Source: Deltaproteobacteria bacterium (GTDB taxonomy: Bacteria; Myxococcota_A; Polyangia; Nannocystales; Nannocystaceae). Taken from it: a stretch of 64,000 nt of DNA. Of this stretch, positions 16,888 to 25,737 are shown in pieces. How positions within the stretch are numbered: position 1 is the stretch's first letter; every line of letters begins with the position of its first letter. Under the pieces are notes generated by a model, which ran no database searches, had not been told where the DNA came from, and was given only the letters and a program-made list of their open reading frames with translations. The DNA lies in assembly GCA_003696955.1 (NCBI GenBank), contig RFGU01000015.1, forward strand, positions 1 to 64,000, written 5' to 3'. Made by a program: the position numbers and the translations under genes.

Positions 16888-16894
16888 TAGCATA
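16888..16894. promoter_or_regulatory. Symmetric bidirectional -10 element TAGCATA
   Basis: TAGCAT (plus, 16888-16893) ends 6 nt before GTG 16900. TATGCT (minus, 16889-16894) ends 5 nt before ATG 16883. The same seven bases can therefore serve as the -10 box for two divergent leaderless transcripts whose start codons are separated by only 16 bp. Confidence 0.55.
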
Positions 16895-16899
16895 GGCCG

Positions 16900-18717
16900 G
16901 TGCCCGCGAGAAGCCGCCTGCACCTCCCGCTTGCCGTGACGACCTTCGCGCTCACGGCGGCACGGGCCCACGCCGCCCCCACCGAGCCGGGCGACCTGGC
17001 CCATCCGCTCGACGCCGCCACGAGCTGTCAGGGCTGTCACGCCTTCGGCAACCCCGCTCCCCACGCCATGGATCCCCCCTATGCGCCCTTCGCGTGGCAG
17101 GGTTCCCTGATGGCCAACGCCGCCCGGGATCCGGTGTTCTGGGCGGGCGTCGCCATCGCGAGCCAGGACGACCCGACCCACACCGACACGTGCATCCGGT
17201 GCCACTCTCCCCGGGCCTTCCTCGAGGGAAGGGGCGACGCCATCTCCCCGGAGGATCTGACCTACGCGGACTTCGACGGGGTCACCTGCGACGTATGCCA
17301 TCGACAGATGGACGACGGGCAGACGCCCCCGGGCAATGCGGCCTACGTCCTCGACGACACGGAGGTGGACGGCGCCGTCCCCAAGCGCGGCCCGTGGTCC
17401 TACGCAGGCCCCCCCATGCCCGAACACCCGACCCTTCAAGACGCCTTCGTCGGCTCGTCGCGCATGTGCGGCACCTGCCACGACGTCACCACGCTTCGCG
17501 AGCGCGTCGACGACGACGGCGTCCCGATGGGCATGGCGTTCAACGAGCAACGCACCTACTCGGAGTGGGCGAACAGCGCCTACGCCCAACCCGGACCCGA
17601 CTTCCGCTCGTGCCAGGACTGCCACATGCCCGCCGTCGCCGACGTGTCGGGATGCGCCGACTTCGCCGCCATGCAGCTCCATGCCACCGGGGGCCGCCGG
17701 CACGACCTCGTGGGCGCCAACCGATTCGTCCTCGAGTTGTTGCGGGATCTCTACGGGGACGCGGGGACCGGCGACGTCCAGAGCATCTGGTTCGATCGTA
17801 CCCTCGAGCGACTCGACGAACTCGCCCCCACGTCGGCCACCATCGACATCGACGCCCCGGCGAGTATCGACGCCGCCGCCGGCTTCTCCATGACGGTCAC
17901 GGTGACCAACGAGACCGCCCACAAGCTGCCCACCGGCTACTCGGAGGGCCGGATCGCCTGGCTCGAGGTCGTGGCCCGCTACGGGGAAGAGATCGTGTGG
18001 TCTTCCGGGGACCATGCCCCGGGCGAAGGCCCCCTCGGTGATCCCCAGCTTCGCACCTACCGGGCCGTGGCGGAGAACTTCGCCACGAAGCAGTCGTTCC
18101 ATCTCCTCGAGAACGACCACTGGGTCGAAGACACCCGGATCCCCCCCAAGGGGCTCGTCCCGGACCCCGAGACGGACCCGGTCACGGACCGCTATCCCCT
18201 CCTGCCCGAGGGCAGCTACGCCCACTACGACGTCGTTCCCTACGACTTCGAGGGCGCCGAGGTGGTGGATGCCACGCCGAGCGACCCCGACGACGATCTG
18301 CTCGAGATCGAGGTGCGCCTGCTCTACCTCGTCAACACCAACGCCTACGTGGACTTTCTGGCCGCCGAGAACGTGACCAACGACGCGGGCGAACGGGTCA
18401 AGACCCTTTTCGACGACCGCGGCGGCGCCCCCCCGGTGGTCCTCGGCCGCGCGAGCCTGCAGATCCCCCTCACCGGGCTCGTGCCACCCGCGGGAGGTTC
18501 GTCGACGGGGGGCGCGTCCGACGGCGGGACGACGGGCGCGTCCGGGGACACGACGGCGTCGTCCGGCACGGGAACGGGGACCGGCGGGACGGACGGAATG
18601 GCCATGGAGACCGGGCGCGGTTGCGGTTGCGACGCCCGGGCACCTGCGCCGTCCGCACCCATGCTGGCCTCGGTCGCGGTTCTGCTGGCAGGACGCCGCA
18701 GGCGCCGTCGGCGTTGA
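16900..18717 (+). CDS. Pentaheme cytochrome c-like protein with MYXO-CTERM-like anchor
   Basis: The 605-aa exported protein has a signal peptide (residues 1-25) and five CxxCH heme sites: CQGCH (43), CIRCH (98), CDVCH (130), CGTCH (190) and CQDCH (238). A beta-rich domain follows (about 290-520, with NETAHKLPTGYSEGR, a motif common in multiheme proteins of this type). Then come a Ser/Thr/Gly linker, a GCGC motif, a hydrophobic helix and a terminal Arg cluster, the MYXO-CTERM layout. This predicts a heme protein displayed on the cell surface, possibly for electron transfer. GTG 16900 sits 6 nt after a TAGCAT box. Confidence 0.88.
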   Translation: MPARSRLHLPLAVTTFALTAARAHAAPTEPGDLAHPLDAATSCQGCHAFGNPAPHAMDPPYAPFAWQGSLMANAARDPVFWAGVAIASQDDPTHTDTCIRCHSPRAFLEGRGDAISPEDLTYADFDGVTCDVCHRQMDDGQTPPGNAAYVLDDTEVDGAVPKRGPWSYAGPPMPEHPTLQDAFVGSSRMCGTCHDVTTLRERVDDDGVPMGMAFNEQRTYSEWANSAYAQPGPDFRSCQDCHMPAVADVSGCADFAAMQLHATGGRRHDLVGANRFVLELLRDLYGDAGTGDVQSIWFDRTLERLDELAPTSATIDIDAPASIDAAAGFSMTVTVTNETAHKLPTGYSEGRIAWLEVVARYGEEIVWSSGDHAPGEGPLGDPQLRTYRAVAENFATKQSFHLLENDHWVEDTRIPPKGLVPDPETDPVTDRYPLLPEGSYAHYDVVPYDFEGAEVVDATPSDPDDDLLEIEVRLLYLVNTNAYVDFLAAENVTNDAGERVKTLFDDRGGAPPVVLGRASLQIPLTGLVPPAGGSSTGGASDGGTTGASGDTTASSGTGTGTGGTDGMAMETGRGCGCDARAPAPSAPMLASVAVLLAGRRRRRRR

Positions 18718-18784
18718 CGATGGCGGGACGGCCCGTCCCATCAACGGACGGGGCGGGCGCTCAGGATCCGGCGCGGTCCGAGCG

Positions 18785-19654
18785 ATGGCCGGATCGCCCA
18801 TGACCGCCATCATCGGCCTCGTCGTGGTGTTCGGTGCCGTCATCGGCGGCTACCTCATGCACCACGGAAATCTCGCGGTGCTCGTGCAGCCCCACGAGTT
18901 CGTGATCATCCTCGGCTCGGCCCTGGGCACCCTCGTGGTGTCGACGCCGATGACCACGATCAAGAAGATGGGGGCGCAGCTCAAGGGCGTCCTCGGCGGG
19001 CGGCCCGGCAAGAAGGAATACCTCGAGGTCCTGACGATGATGTTCGAGATGTTCCAGATCGCCCAGAAGCAGGGGCTGCTCGGCTGGGAGGAACACATCA
19101 ACGACCCCGAGAAGAGTTCCGTCTTCCAGAAGTACGGAAGCTTCCTCAAGAACCACCACGCCGTGGAGTTCATGGCGGACACGATGAAGGTCATCGTCTC
19201 CGGGACGAGCGATCCCCACGATCTCGAGGAACTGATGGACATGGACCTCGAGACGCTCCACGCCGAGGAGGGCAAGGCTCCGACGGCGCTGACCAGCGTC
19301 GCCGACGCCATGCCGGGGCTCGGGATCGTCGCCGCGGTGCTCGGGATCGTCATCACCATGGGCGCCATCGACGGCCCACCGTCGGTCGTCGGCATGAACG
19401 TCGCGTCGGCACTCGTCGGCACGTTCCTCGGGATCCTCGCCTCCTACGGCGTGCTCGGTCCCCTGGCCACGGCCATGACCCACTACAACGACGAACATCA
19501 CAAGTACGTCGAATGCATCAAGAACGGCCTGCTCGCCCACGTCAAGGGCACGAGCCCCGCCATCGCGGTGGAGTTCGCGCGCAGGTCCATCTACGCCGCG
19601 GTGCGCCCGACCTTCGAGGAGGTCGAGGAGGCCTGCCGCGCCGCGAAGGGATAG
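18785..19654 (+). CDS. motA: Flagellar-type motor stator protein MotA
   Basis: The 289-aa inner-membrane protein matches MotA along its length: an N-terminal helix (TAIIGLVVVFGAVIGGYLM), QPHEFVIILGSALG, the cytoplasmic loop, and the conserved pore helices around DAMPGLGIVAAVLGIVITMG and GTFLGILASYGVLGPLA. MotA forms the ion channel of the stator with MotB. ATG 18785 or ATG 18800 could be the start. motB follows after 3 bp. No flagellar genes are visible within 18 kb upstream or 43 kb downstream. Confidence 0.93.
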   Translation: MAGSPMTAIIGLVVVFGAVIGGYLMHHGNLAVLVQPHEFVIILGSALGTLVVSTPMTTIKKMGAQLKGVLGGRPGKKEYLEVLTMMFEMFQIAQKQGLLGWEEHINDPEKSSVFQKYGSFLKNHHAVEFMADTMKVIVSGTSDPHDLEELMDMDLETLHAEEGKAPTALTSVADAMPGLGIVAAVLGIVITMGAIDGPPSVVGMNVASALVGTFLGILASYGVLGPLATAMTHYNDEHHKYVECIKNGLLAHVKGTSPAIAVEFARRSIYAAVRPTFEEVEEACRAAKG

Positions 19655-19657
19655 ACC

Positions 19658-20623
19658 GTGTCGGGCGGAGCGGAACAAGGGGGCGGCCACGGCGAGGGCA
19701 AGGCCCCGATCATCATCAAGAAGAAGAAGGGGGGCCACGGTCACGGACACCATGGCGGCGCCTGGAAGGTCGCCTTCGCGGACTTCGCCACCGCCATGAT
19801 GGCCCTGTTCCTCGTGCTCTGGCTCGTCGGACAGAGTCCGAAGACGAAGTCGGCCGTGGGCGCCTACTTTCGCGATCCCCTCGGATTCAACTCCGGCGGC
19901 AACATGGATCTCAACCAAGGCCCCAACCCCGGCGGCGCCGGCCTCTTCGACGGCGGCAACACGGCCGTCGCCATCGACACCCACCTTTCGGCCCGGGGCA
20001 ACGAGGCCGGCACCGGCGACCGGCGGCGGGATCTGCCGGACCTTTCCACGGCACGGGACAAGCTCGCCCAGGCGCTCATGGCCCTGCGCAGCCACAGTTG
20101 GGCCCGCCACGTCGAGATGTCCGCGGTCGAGGAGGGCCTGCGCATCGAGATCCAGGACACCACGGACGAGCAGCTCTTCGCCCCGGGCGGGACCACGATC
20201 AACGAGGCGGCCCGGCCGGTCCTGGCCGTGATCGCGGAGGAACTGGCACGGCTCCCCAACCGCATCGTCGTCGAGGGACACACCGACGCCACGCCGGCCA
20301 AGGGCAAGATGTCCAACTGGGAACTTTCGGTGCTCCGCGCCGCCGCGGCTCGCCGCTTCCTCGTCGAGCACGGCATGCGCGACGAGCAATTCGTGGAGGT
20401 CCGCGGCTACGCCGACCGCCGGCCGAAGCTGTGGCACGATCCGACGCATCCGCGCAACCGCCGGATCTCCCTCCTCGTGCTCGTCGGATCGAAGGATCCG
20501 CGCGAGCCCGACGGGCCGCCACCGCCGGACCACCCGCTCCTGCGCAAGCTCGACCGCCTCGACGTGGCCGCCCAGGGCCCGGAGCCCGTCCGCGAGATCG
20601 ACCCGGCCGGACATCCGCAGTGA
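19658..20623 (+). CDS. motB: Flagellar-type motor stator protein MotB (OmpA domain)
   Basis: The 321-aa partner has a Lys/His/Gly-rich cytoplasmic start (IIIKKKKGGHGHGHHGG) and a single transmembrane helix with the ion-binding Asp (FADFATAMMALFLVLWLV). A linker and a peptidoglycan-binding OmpA-like domain (EGHTDATP, LSVLRAAAARRFL, GYADRRP, NRRISLLVL) follow. The domain holds the stator against the cell wall. GTG 19658 is 3 bp from the motA stop. The C-terminal 40 residues are Pro/Asp-rich and extend beyond the usual domain. Confidence 0.93.
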   Translation: MSGGAEQGGGHGEGKAPIIIKKKKGGHGHGHHGGAWKVAFADFATAMMALFLVLWLVGQSPKTKSAVGAYFRDPLGFNSGGNMDLNQGPNPGGAGLFDGGNTAVAIDTHLSARGNEAGTGDRRRDLPDLSTARDKLAQALMALRSHSWARHVEMSAVEEGLRIEIQDTTDEQLFAPGGTTINEAARPVLAVIAEELARLPNRIVVEGHTDATPAKGKMSNWELSVLRAAAARRFLVEHGMRDEQFVEVRGYADRRPKLWHDPTHPRNRRISLLVLVGSKDPREPDGPPPPDHPLLRKLDRLDVAAQGPEPVREIDPAGHPQ

Positions 20624-20652
20624 GCGGGCTACGCCCGTGCGGCGCGCCCTGC

Positions 20653-20658
20653 TAGCGT
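20653..20658 (+). promoter_or_regulatory. -10 box TAGCGT for the 20665 lipoprotein gene (leaderless)
   Basis: TAGCGT ends 6 nt before GTG 20665, so the transcript should begin at or very near the start codon, independent of motAB. Confidence 0.5.
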
Positions 20659-20664
20659 AGGTCC

Positions 20665-22191
20665 GTGCGCATCCTCGCCGCGGCCTTCCTGTCCGTCGCC
20701 GCCTGCACGGCTTCCGTGCCGGCCGGCGAGGGCGACACGGAGACGGCCACGGGAACCGGAACGGGCGCTCCCCTGCCCCCAGCCCCGGCGTTCCTGCAGC
20801 CGGCCGACGGCGTGCTCGCCCTCGACACGAATCGCCACGCCGACGTCTTCCTTTCGATCCGCGACGTCCTGCTCGGCCGCACGCAACTCGAGATCGACGG
20901 CGTCTCCCGTGGAACCCTCCTCGGTGGGTCGATCATCGGTCATCTCGAAGCCGAGATGCTGACCCTCTTCGTACATGGTGGCATGGTGCCGGGGCTGCAC
21001 ACCATGGCCCTTTGGACGCCGGCCGAAGAGCCCCTGCGCTCCCGGACCATCGAGATCCGCCTTCGTGCGCCGGAGGCCCCGCCGGCCTGGGCCGTCGCGC
21101 CGTCGACCATCGCCGACGTCTCGGCCCAGGAGGTCCGAACCTACGGCCACGGCTCGGGAACCCTGCTCGCCTACCGTACCTTCGACGAGAAGACACACCT
21201 GGGGCAGCCCCTCGCCCCAGAAAGCCCTCAAGCCGACGATGCTCCGCTGCCGCCGGAGATCCCCTCTCCCCAAGACCTCGGCCGGATCGCCGTCGTCGTC
21301 GGACCTTCGCCCGAGCGGCGCACGGTCTTCACCATCGAGGGCCCCGCCGGCCCGAGTCGACGTCTCGTGGCCCGATGCCTCACCTGGCAGGACTCGGCCT
21401 GGACCGTGACCGACACCTTCGACGTCCTTACGGCCGATGCCGGCACCTCCGGGATCGAGTGGGCCGAACTGGTGGAGGTCACCGCCACGGGCGAAAGTGT
21501 CGTGGTCGAACGCATCGCGTCGGTCGACGTCGAACATCCCGTCCCCGGGGACCACACCCTTCTGTGGGTCTTCGATCCTTGCACGAGCGAAGGTGGTTGG
21601 GAGGCGTTGCCCGTGGCACCGGGCATCGACGCCACCGGCGTCACACCGGTCCTCGACCTCGCCGCCCTTCGGTTCGACGCCCCGCCTTCGGTCTTCGCGA
21701 CCGAGACCGACGTCCCCGTGATCTTCGAACTCGACGCCTCGACCCACGCCGTACGCGTGCGCCATCGGGGCACGGGAGCGGCGCGGGGAGGTGCGCTCGG
21801 CGTCGCCGCCGCGTTGGGCACGTTCGGGGGCGTCACCCTGGCGTCGGCCGAAGCCACGGGGATCGTGCTCGAGACGGCCCTCGAAGGCGCCGGCTCCGCC
21901 GAGTTCGTCGACGCCGACCCGGTGGCCGCCGCCCCCCAGGGCCCGCCCAGGTTCTTCGTGCTCGACGGTTGGATCGCTGCCGCCGTCCCCCTCGGGACGG
22001 CCGTCCCGCTCCGTCTGCTCGCCTCCTCGGGGGCCGGTTGGGTGACGCCCGAAATCCAGGATCCGTTGCCGGCGTGCCGTGACGTCGTCGTCCCGTGGAC
22101 CTACGACGGCAACCTCGGCGGCTCGGCGTACATCGGCTGCCTCGACGACGACGCGTTGCGCTGGTTCGAGGTGAGCGCGGCGTCCGAGTAG
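20665..22191 (+). CDS. Large lipoprotein of unknown function
   Basis: The 508-aa product has a signal peptide with lipobox SVAAC (Cys14) and a Thr/Gly-rich acidic linker of the type seen in Nannocystales lipoproteins, then a long beta-rich body without recognisable motifs. Regularly spaced Asp/Gly turns suggest a propeller- or Ig-like fold, but I cannot assign it. A few Cys residues near the end (DPLPACRDVV, YIGCLDDD) may form a disulfide. Confidence 0.75.
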   Translation: MRILAAAFLSVAACTASVPAGEGDTETATGTGTGAPLPPAPAFLQPADGVLALDTNRHADVFLSIRDVLLGRTQLEIDGVSRGTLLGGSIIGHLEAEMLTLFVHGGMVPGLHTMALWTPAEEPLRSRTIEIRLRAPEAPPAWAVAPSTIADVSAQEVRTYGHGSGTLLAYRTFDEKTHLGQPLAPESPQADDAPLPPEIPSPQDLGRIAVVVGPSPERRTVFTIEGPAGPSRRLVARCLTWQDSAWTVTDTFDVLTADAGTSGIEWAELVEVTATGESVVVERIASVDVEHPVPGDHTLLWVFDPCTSEGGWEALPVAPGIDATGVTPVLDLAALRFDAPPSVFATETDVPVIFELDASTHAVRVRHRGTGAARGGALGVAAALGTFGGVTLASAEATGIVLETALEGAGSAEFVDADPVAAAPQGPPRFFVLDGWIAAAVPLGTAVPLRLLASSGAGWVTPEIQDPLPACRDVVVPWTYDGNLGGSAYIGCLDDDALRWFEVSAASE

Positions 22192-22281
22192 GCCCTTTGG
22201 CACCGGCGTGGCCCATCGACGGGCTCCGCGGCCCGAGGGCGGGCAACGTGGCCGTACACCACGGTCCCGAAGCCGCGCTGC

Positions 22282-22287
22282 TACACT
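22282..22287 (+). promoter_or_regulatory. -10 box TACACT for the 22296 gene (leaderless)
   Basis: TACACT ends 8 nt before ATG 22296. It would drive the thioredoxin-like gene and the coupled rsmB. Confidence 0.5.
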
Positions 22288-22295
22288 GCCGGCCG

Positions 22296-23345
22296 ATGCG
22301 TGCGCGCACCCTGCTCCGGTACGGACTTGCGGCGGCCGTCCTCCTTGCCGGCACCCTCGGCTTCGCGGCGTATCGCGTGCTGCGCGTCGAGGACGTCCCC
22401 GACGAGCTTCCCGACGTGCCGGCGCCCGACGCCTCGCCTCCCCCCGTCCTCGCCGGGATGGGCGACCTGCCGCCCCTCGACCTCGGCCACCCCACGGCCC
22501 GACGCACGTTCGTCGTGGTGGAGAACCAAGCCAGCATGCGCAGCCGGGAGGGCAAGCGCCTGCACCGCGCCCTCGAACGATGGGTGCTGCCGGAGGACGT
22601 GGCGGGCTACATCGTCGGCGACGCCGCCGGGTTCGGCTTCCTGCGGGACAAGATCGCATCCATGATGGGCGCATGGCAGAAGGAGATGCGTTTTCCCGTC
22701 TACCTCGACTTCGAGGGGGCGGTCGTCGAGCGGTTCGGCCTGCCCAAGGGACACAGCGCCATCGTCGTGCTCGACGAACGGGGCGAGGTGCTCTTTCGCC
22801 ATGCCGGTGCCGCAGACGATGAAGTCGTCGAGAAGGTTCGTGGGCTCCTCGGCGCCTCGGAACCTCCCCCCGGCCCGCCCGCGCCTTCGTTCCAACTCGG
22901 CGAGCTGTCGGCGGATGCGTGCAAGGGGCGGCATTGCATCGTCGCGTTCGTCGGCGTGCCCCTCGCCCGCAACCAGATCCCCTTCGTCGAAGGCGGTGCC
23001 GACCTCGAGGCCATGGGCAAGGACGCCATGACGTACATGCAGCGTCCCGAGATCCGTCTCGCCACCACCTTGGTGCGCCTTCCCCTTCCGGAAGGGACCG
23101 GTGCCGCCATCGTGGGCACCCTCGACGGACTCGACGAGGAACTCGAAGGATGGCACGTCGTGCCCTCCGCGCCGGAGGTCGCCGCGGCGTTCGGCGTAGA
23201 GCCGGGAACGACGGCGCTCTTCGTCATCGATCCCGAGGGCCGAATCGCCATCGCCGAGAAGGGGGCCTTTCCGGCCTACCGCATGGGACGACTCGAGGAC
23301 GTGCTCGGCGTCGAGTTGCCCCGGGGCCCGGCCAAGGACGAATGA
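22296..23345 (+). CDS. Tandem thioredoxin-like (YtfJ-like) membrane-anchored protein
   Basis: The 349-aa protein has one N-terminal transmembrane helix (about residues 8-25) and two similar halves. Each has a FVVVEN- or IVAFVG-type first strand, a helical part and a segment SAIVVLDERGEVLFRHAG or TALFVIDPEGRIAIAEKG, followed by a helix. These segments resemble the thioredoxin-like YtfJ family. No CxxC is present, so redox activity is unlikely. The stop overlaps the rsmB start (ATGA). Confidence 0.6.
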   Translation: MRARTLLRYGLAAAVLLAGTLGFAAYRVLRVEDVPDELPDVPAPDASPPPVLAGMGDLPPLDLGHPTARRTFVVVENQASMRSREGKRLHRALERWVLPEDVAGYIVGDAAGFGFLRDKIASMMGAWQKEMRFPVYLDFEGAVVERFGLPKGHSAIVVLDERGEVLFRHAGAADDEVVEKVRGLLGASEPPPGPPAPSFQLGELSADACKGRHCIVAFVGVPLARNQIPFVEGGADLEAMGKDAMTYMQRPEIRLATTLVRLPLPEGTGAAIVGTLDGLDEELEGWHVVPSAPEVAAAFGVEPGTTALFVIDPEGRIAIAEKGAFPAYRMGRLEDVLGVELPRGPAKDE

Positions 23346-24676
23346 GCACCCCGTCCCGAGGCCGCCTGCGCCGCCTGGCCGCGGACGTACTGGCCGCCGT
23401 CTGGGCCGGCATGCACAGCAACCGCGCCCTCGGCGAACACCTGGAACTTCACGGCGAACTTTCCCCCGCCGACCGGGGCTTCGTCACCCACGTGGTCTAC
23501 GGCGTGCTTCGGCATCGCCTGCGCCTCGATGCCCACATCGACGCTGCGGCCCGCAAACCGGGCGGCCTCGGTCCGCGGCTGCGGGACCTTCTGCGGATCG
23601 GCACCTTCGAACTCCTCGAACTCGGGCACCCGCCCCACGCGGCCATCAGCGAGGCGAAGGCGGCCACACGCGCCGTGGTCGGCGGCGGCCCGATGGCGGC
23701 CGCGGTCGGCGGCATCCTCGCGACGGTCGCGAAGCAGGCGGCTCACCGGGACGCCGAGCTCGACGAGCTTCCGCTCCTCGACCGACTCGAACGAAGGTAC
23801 TCGATCCCACGTTGGTGGGCGGGACGATGGGTTCGCACGCTGTCGCCGGATCGGGCCATCGCCCGGGCCCAGGCCATCGCCCGCCCGCCTCCGGTCGAGG
23901 TGTGCGTCGCCCCCCACGCCGATCTGGAGACGATTGCGACGACGCTCGCCGAGCGGCGGACGCATGCGCGCGTGGTCCGCATCGAGGGCGTTCCCCGGGG
24001 CCTCGCCCTTTCGGCCGCCGGCGACGTCTTCTACGCCCCCGAAGCGACCGCCGGCGATCTGTGGGTCCAGTCGGGGCCCTCCCAGCGCGTAGGCCACGTC
24101 CTCGACCCGCAGCCCGGCGAATCCGTGCTCGATCTGTGCGCCGGTCGCGGAACGAAGACCCAGCAGATCGCGGCCCTCCTCGGTGGGCGCGGCCGCATCG
24201 TCGCGGCCGACGTCGATCCGCGGCGACTCGACGATCTGCGCGACCGGCTCGCGGCCGGCAGGATCCGCCGACCGGACGGCGGACTCGAGGTCATCGTGCA
24301 CGACGCGACGGAGCCCGTGCCGGAGCCGTGGCGGGAGGCCTTCGACGCGGTGCTCGTGGATGCACCATGCACCGGGCTCGGTGAGGCGGCCCGCCACCCC
24401 GAAGTACGATATCGGCGACGCTTCGAGGATCTCGCGGCCTGCCAGGCACGTCAGCGGTCCATCTTGACCGAAGCGGCGGCGACCGTACGGCCCGGCGGGC
24501 GCCTGGTCTACGCCGTCTGCAGCACCGAAGCCGAGGAGGGCCCCGATGTGTTGGCCGCCTTCATCCGCGACCGGGGAGACTTCGAAGTCACCCACACCGA
24601 AACGCTCCAGCCCGAGGACGGCTGGTCGGCGGGCTTCTTCGTAGCGCGGCTCGAACGACGGATCGACGCCGCGTGA
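23342..24676 (+). CDS. rsmB: 16S rRNA (cytosine-967-C5)-methyltransferase RsmB
   Basis: This 444-aa enzyme has an N-terminal NusB-like RNA-binding domain (about residues 10-150; DRGFVTHVVYGVLRHR, LLRIGTFELLEL, AISEAKAATRAV). The SAM-dependent m5C methyltransferase domain follows: motif I VLDLCAGRGTKTQQIA, then DAPCTGLG with Cys343 and YAVCSTEAEEG with Cys393. Paired cysteines are characteristic of m5C RNA methyltransferases. The start ATG 23342 overlaps the upstream stop. The domain order is that of RsmB (Sun/Fmu); the exact target is inferred from family. Confidence 0.9.
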   Translation: MSTPSRGRLRRLAADVLAAVWAGMHSNRALGEHLELHGELSPADRGFVTHVVYGVLRHRLRLDAHIDAAARKPGGLGPRLRDLLRIGTFELLELGHPPHAAISEAKAATRAVVGGGPMAAAVGGILATVAKQAAHRDAELDELPLLDRLERRYSIPRWWAGRWVRTLSPDRAIARAQAIARPPPVEVCVAPHADLETIATTLAERRTHARVVRIEGVPRGLALSAAGDVFYAPEATAGDLWVQSGPSQRVGHVLDPQPGESVLDLCAGRGTKTQQIAALLGGRGRIVAADVDPRRLDDLRDRLAAGRIRRPDGGLEVIVHDATEPVPEPWREAFDAVLVDAPCTGLGEAARHPEVRYRRRFEDLAACQARQRSILTEAAATVRPGGRLVYAVCSTEAEEGPDVLAAFIRDRGDFEVTHTETLQPEDGWSAGFFVARLERRIDAA

Positions 24677-24740
24677 CGGTGCGATCCCCTCGCCGGCGGA
24701 ACCGGCTCCCGGGGGCGGGTCGACTCGCCGCGGCATCGTC

Positions 24741-24746
24741 TATCCT
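24741..24746 (+). promoter_or_regulatory. -10 box TATCCT for the exchanger gene (leaderless)
   Basis: TATCCT ends 8 nt before GTG 24755, consistent with a transcript beginning at the start codon. Confidence 0.5.
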
Positions 24747-24754
24747 GCCCGCCC

Positions 24755-25726
24755 GTGCCCTTGGCCCTCGCCCAACTTGCCGCCGGACTGCTGCTGCTGG
24801 CGGTCGCGGCGGAACGATTCGTCGAAGCCACGGCGCGGCTCGCCCGCATGTTGGGCATCTCGGCGATCGTGGTGGGGGCCGTGATCATCGGCGTCGGCAC
24901 GAGCCTGCCGGAGATGACGGTGACCCTGCTCGCCGCCGTCGAGGGCGAGGCGGCGATGGGGCTCGGCAACGCCGTGGGCTCGAACGTCGCCAACGTCACG
25001 CTGGTCCTCGGGGCCGCCGCGGTGCTCTCGCCCCTGGCGACCGACCGGCGAGCCATCCGCCGCGAAGGCCTCCTCGCCCTCCTCGCCTGCGCCCTGGCCA
25101 CCGCCGCGTGTGCCGACCGGGGCGTGACCCGGATCGAAGCGGCGGGCCTCGGACTCTTCGGCGCGGCGTCCGTGGCCGCCATGGCGTGGTTTGCGCGGAC
25201 GATGCCCGACCTTCCGCCGGGCGAGGTGACGGTGGCGCAGACGAGCACCGATCGAGCGTCCGAGGCCGTGCGCTCCCGTCGCGCGCTCCTGGTCCGCGAC
25301 GCCGTCGTCTCCGTCCTCGGGCTCGGTGCCGTGCTCTTCGGCGCGCACCTCTTGGTGGCCGGCGCCGGGACCCTCGCGCGGCACCTCGGTGCCAGCGAAT
25401 CCGTCGTCGGCCTGACCGTCGTGGCCGTGGGCACGAGCCTGCCCGAGTTGGCGACGTCGGTGACGGCCGCCCGACGTGGCCACGGCGACCTGGTCCTCGG
25501 CAACGTGCTCGGCTCGAATCTGTTCAACGCCACGTTCGTGGCCGCCGCCGCCACCGCGAACGGAACGGCGCCGGTGGACCCGATCCTCTGGCGCAGTACC
25601 CTCGCCATGCTCGCGGCGGCGATCGCAGCCGGAGCGTTCGCCTGGACGGCACGGCGGATCTCGCGATTCGAGGGGATCGCCCTCCTCGTCGCCTTCGCGG
25701 CCCACGTCTACCTGACCGCGACGTGA
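24755..25726 (+). CDS. Cation/Ca2+ exchanger (CaCA family, YrbG-like)
   Basis: This 323-aa inner-membrane antiporter has about ten helices and the two inverted alpha-repeats that form the ion site. The first has GVGTSLPEMTVTLL and GNAVGSNVANVTLVLG; the second has AVGTSLPELATSVTAA and GNVLGSNLFNATFV. These are hallmarks of bacterial Na+/Ca2+ or K+-dependent exchangers. Transport ion specificity cannot be read from sequence. It is convergent with the K+ channel gene (11 bp gap), possibly an ion-homeostasis neighbourhood. Confidence 0.9.
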   Translation: MPLALAQLAAGLLLLAVAAERFVEATARLARMLGISAIVVGAVIIGVGTSLPEMTVTLLAAVEGEAAMGLGNAVGSNVANVTLVLGAAAVLSPLATDRRAIRREGLLALLACALATAACADRGVTRIEAAGLGLFGAASVAAMAWFARTMPDLPPGEVTVAQTSTDRASEAVRSRRALLVRDAVVSVLGLGAVLFGAHLLVAGAGTLARHLGASESVVGLTVVAVGTSLPELATSVTAARRGHGDLVLGNVLGSNLFNATFVAAAATANGTAPVDPILWRSTLAMLAAAIAAGAFAWTARRISRFEGIALLVAFAAHVYLTAT

Positions 25727-25737
25727 ACACGCCGTAC

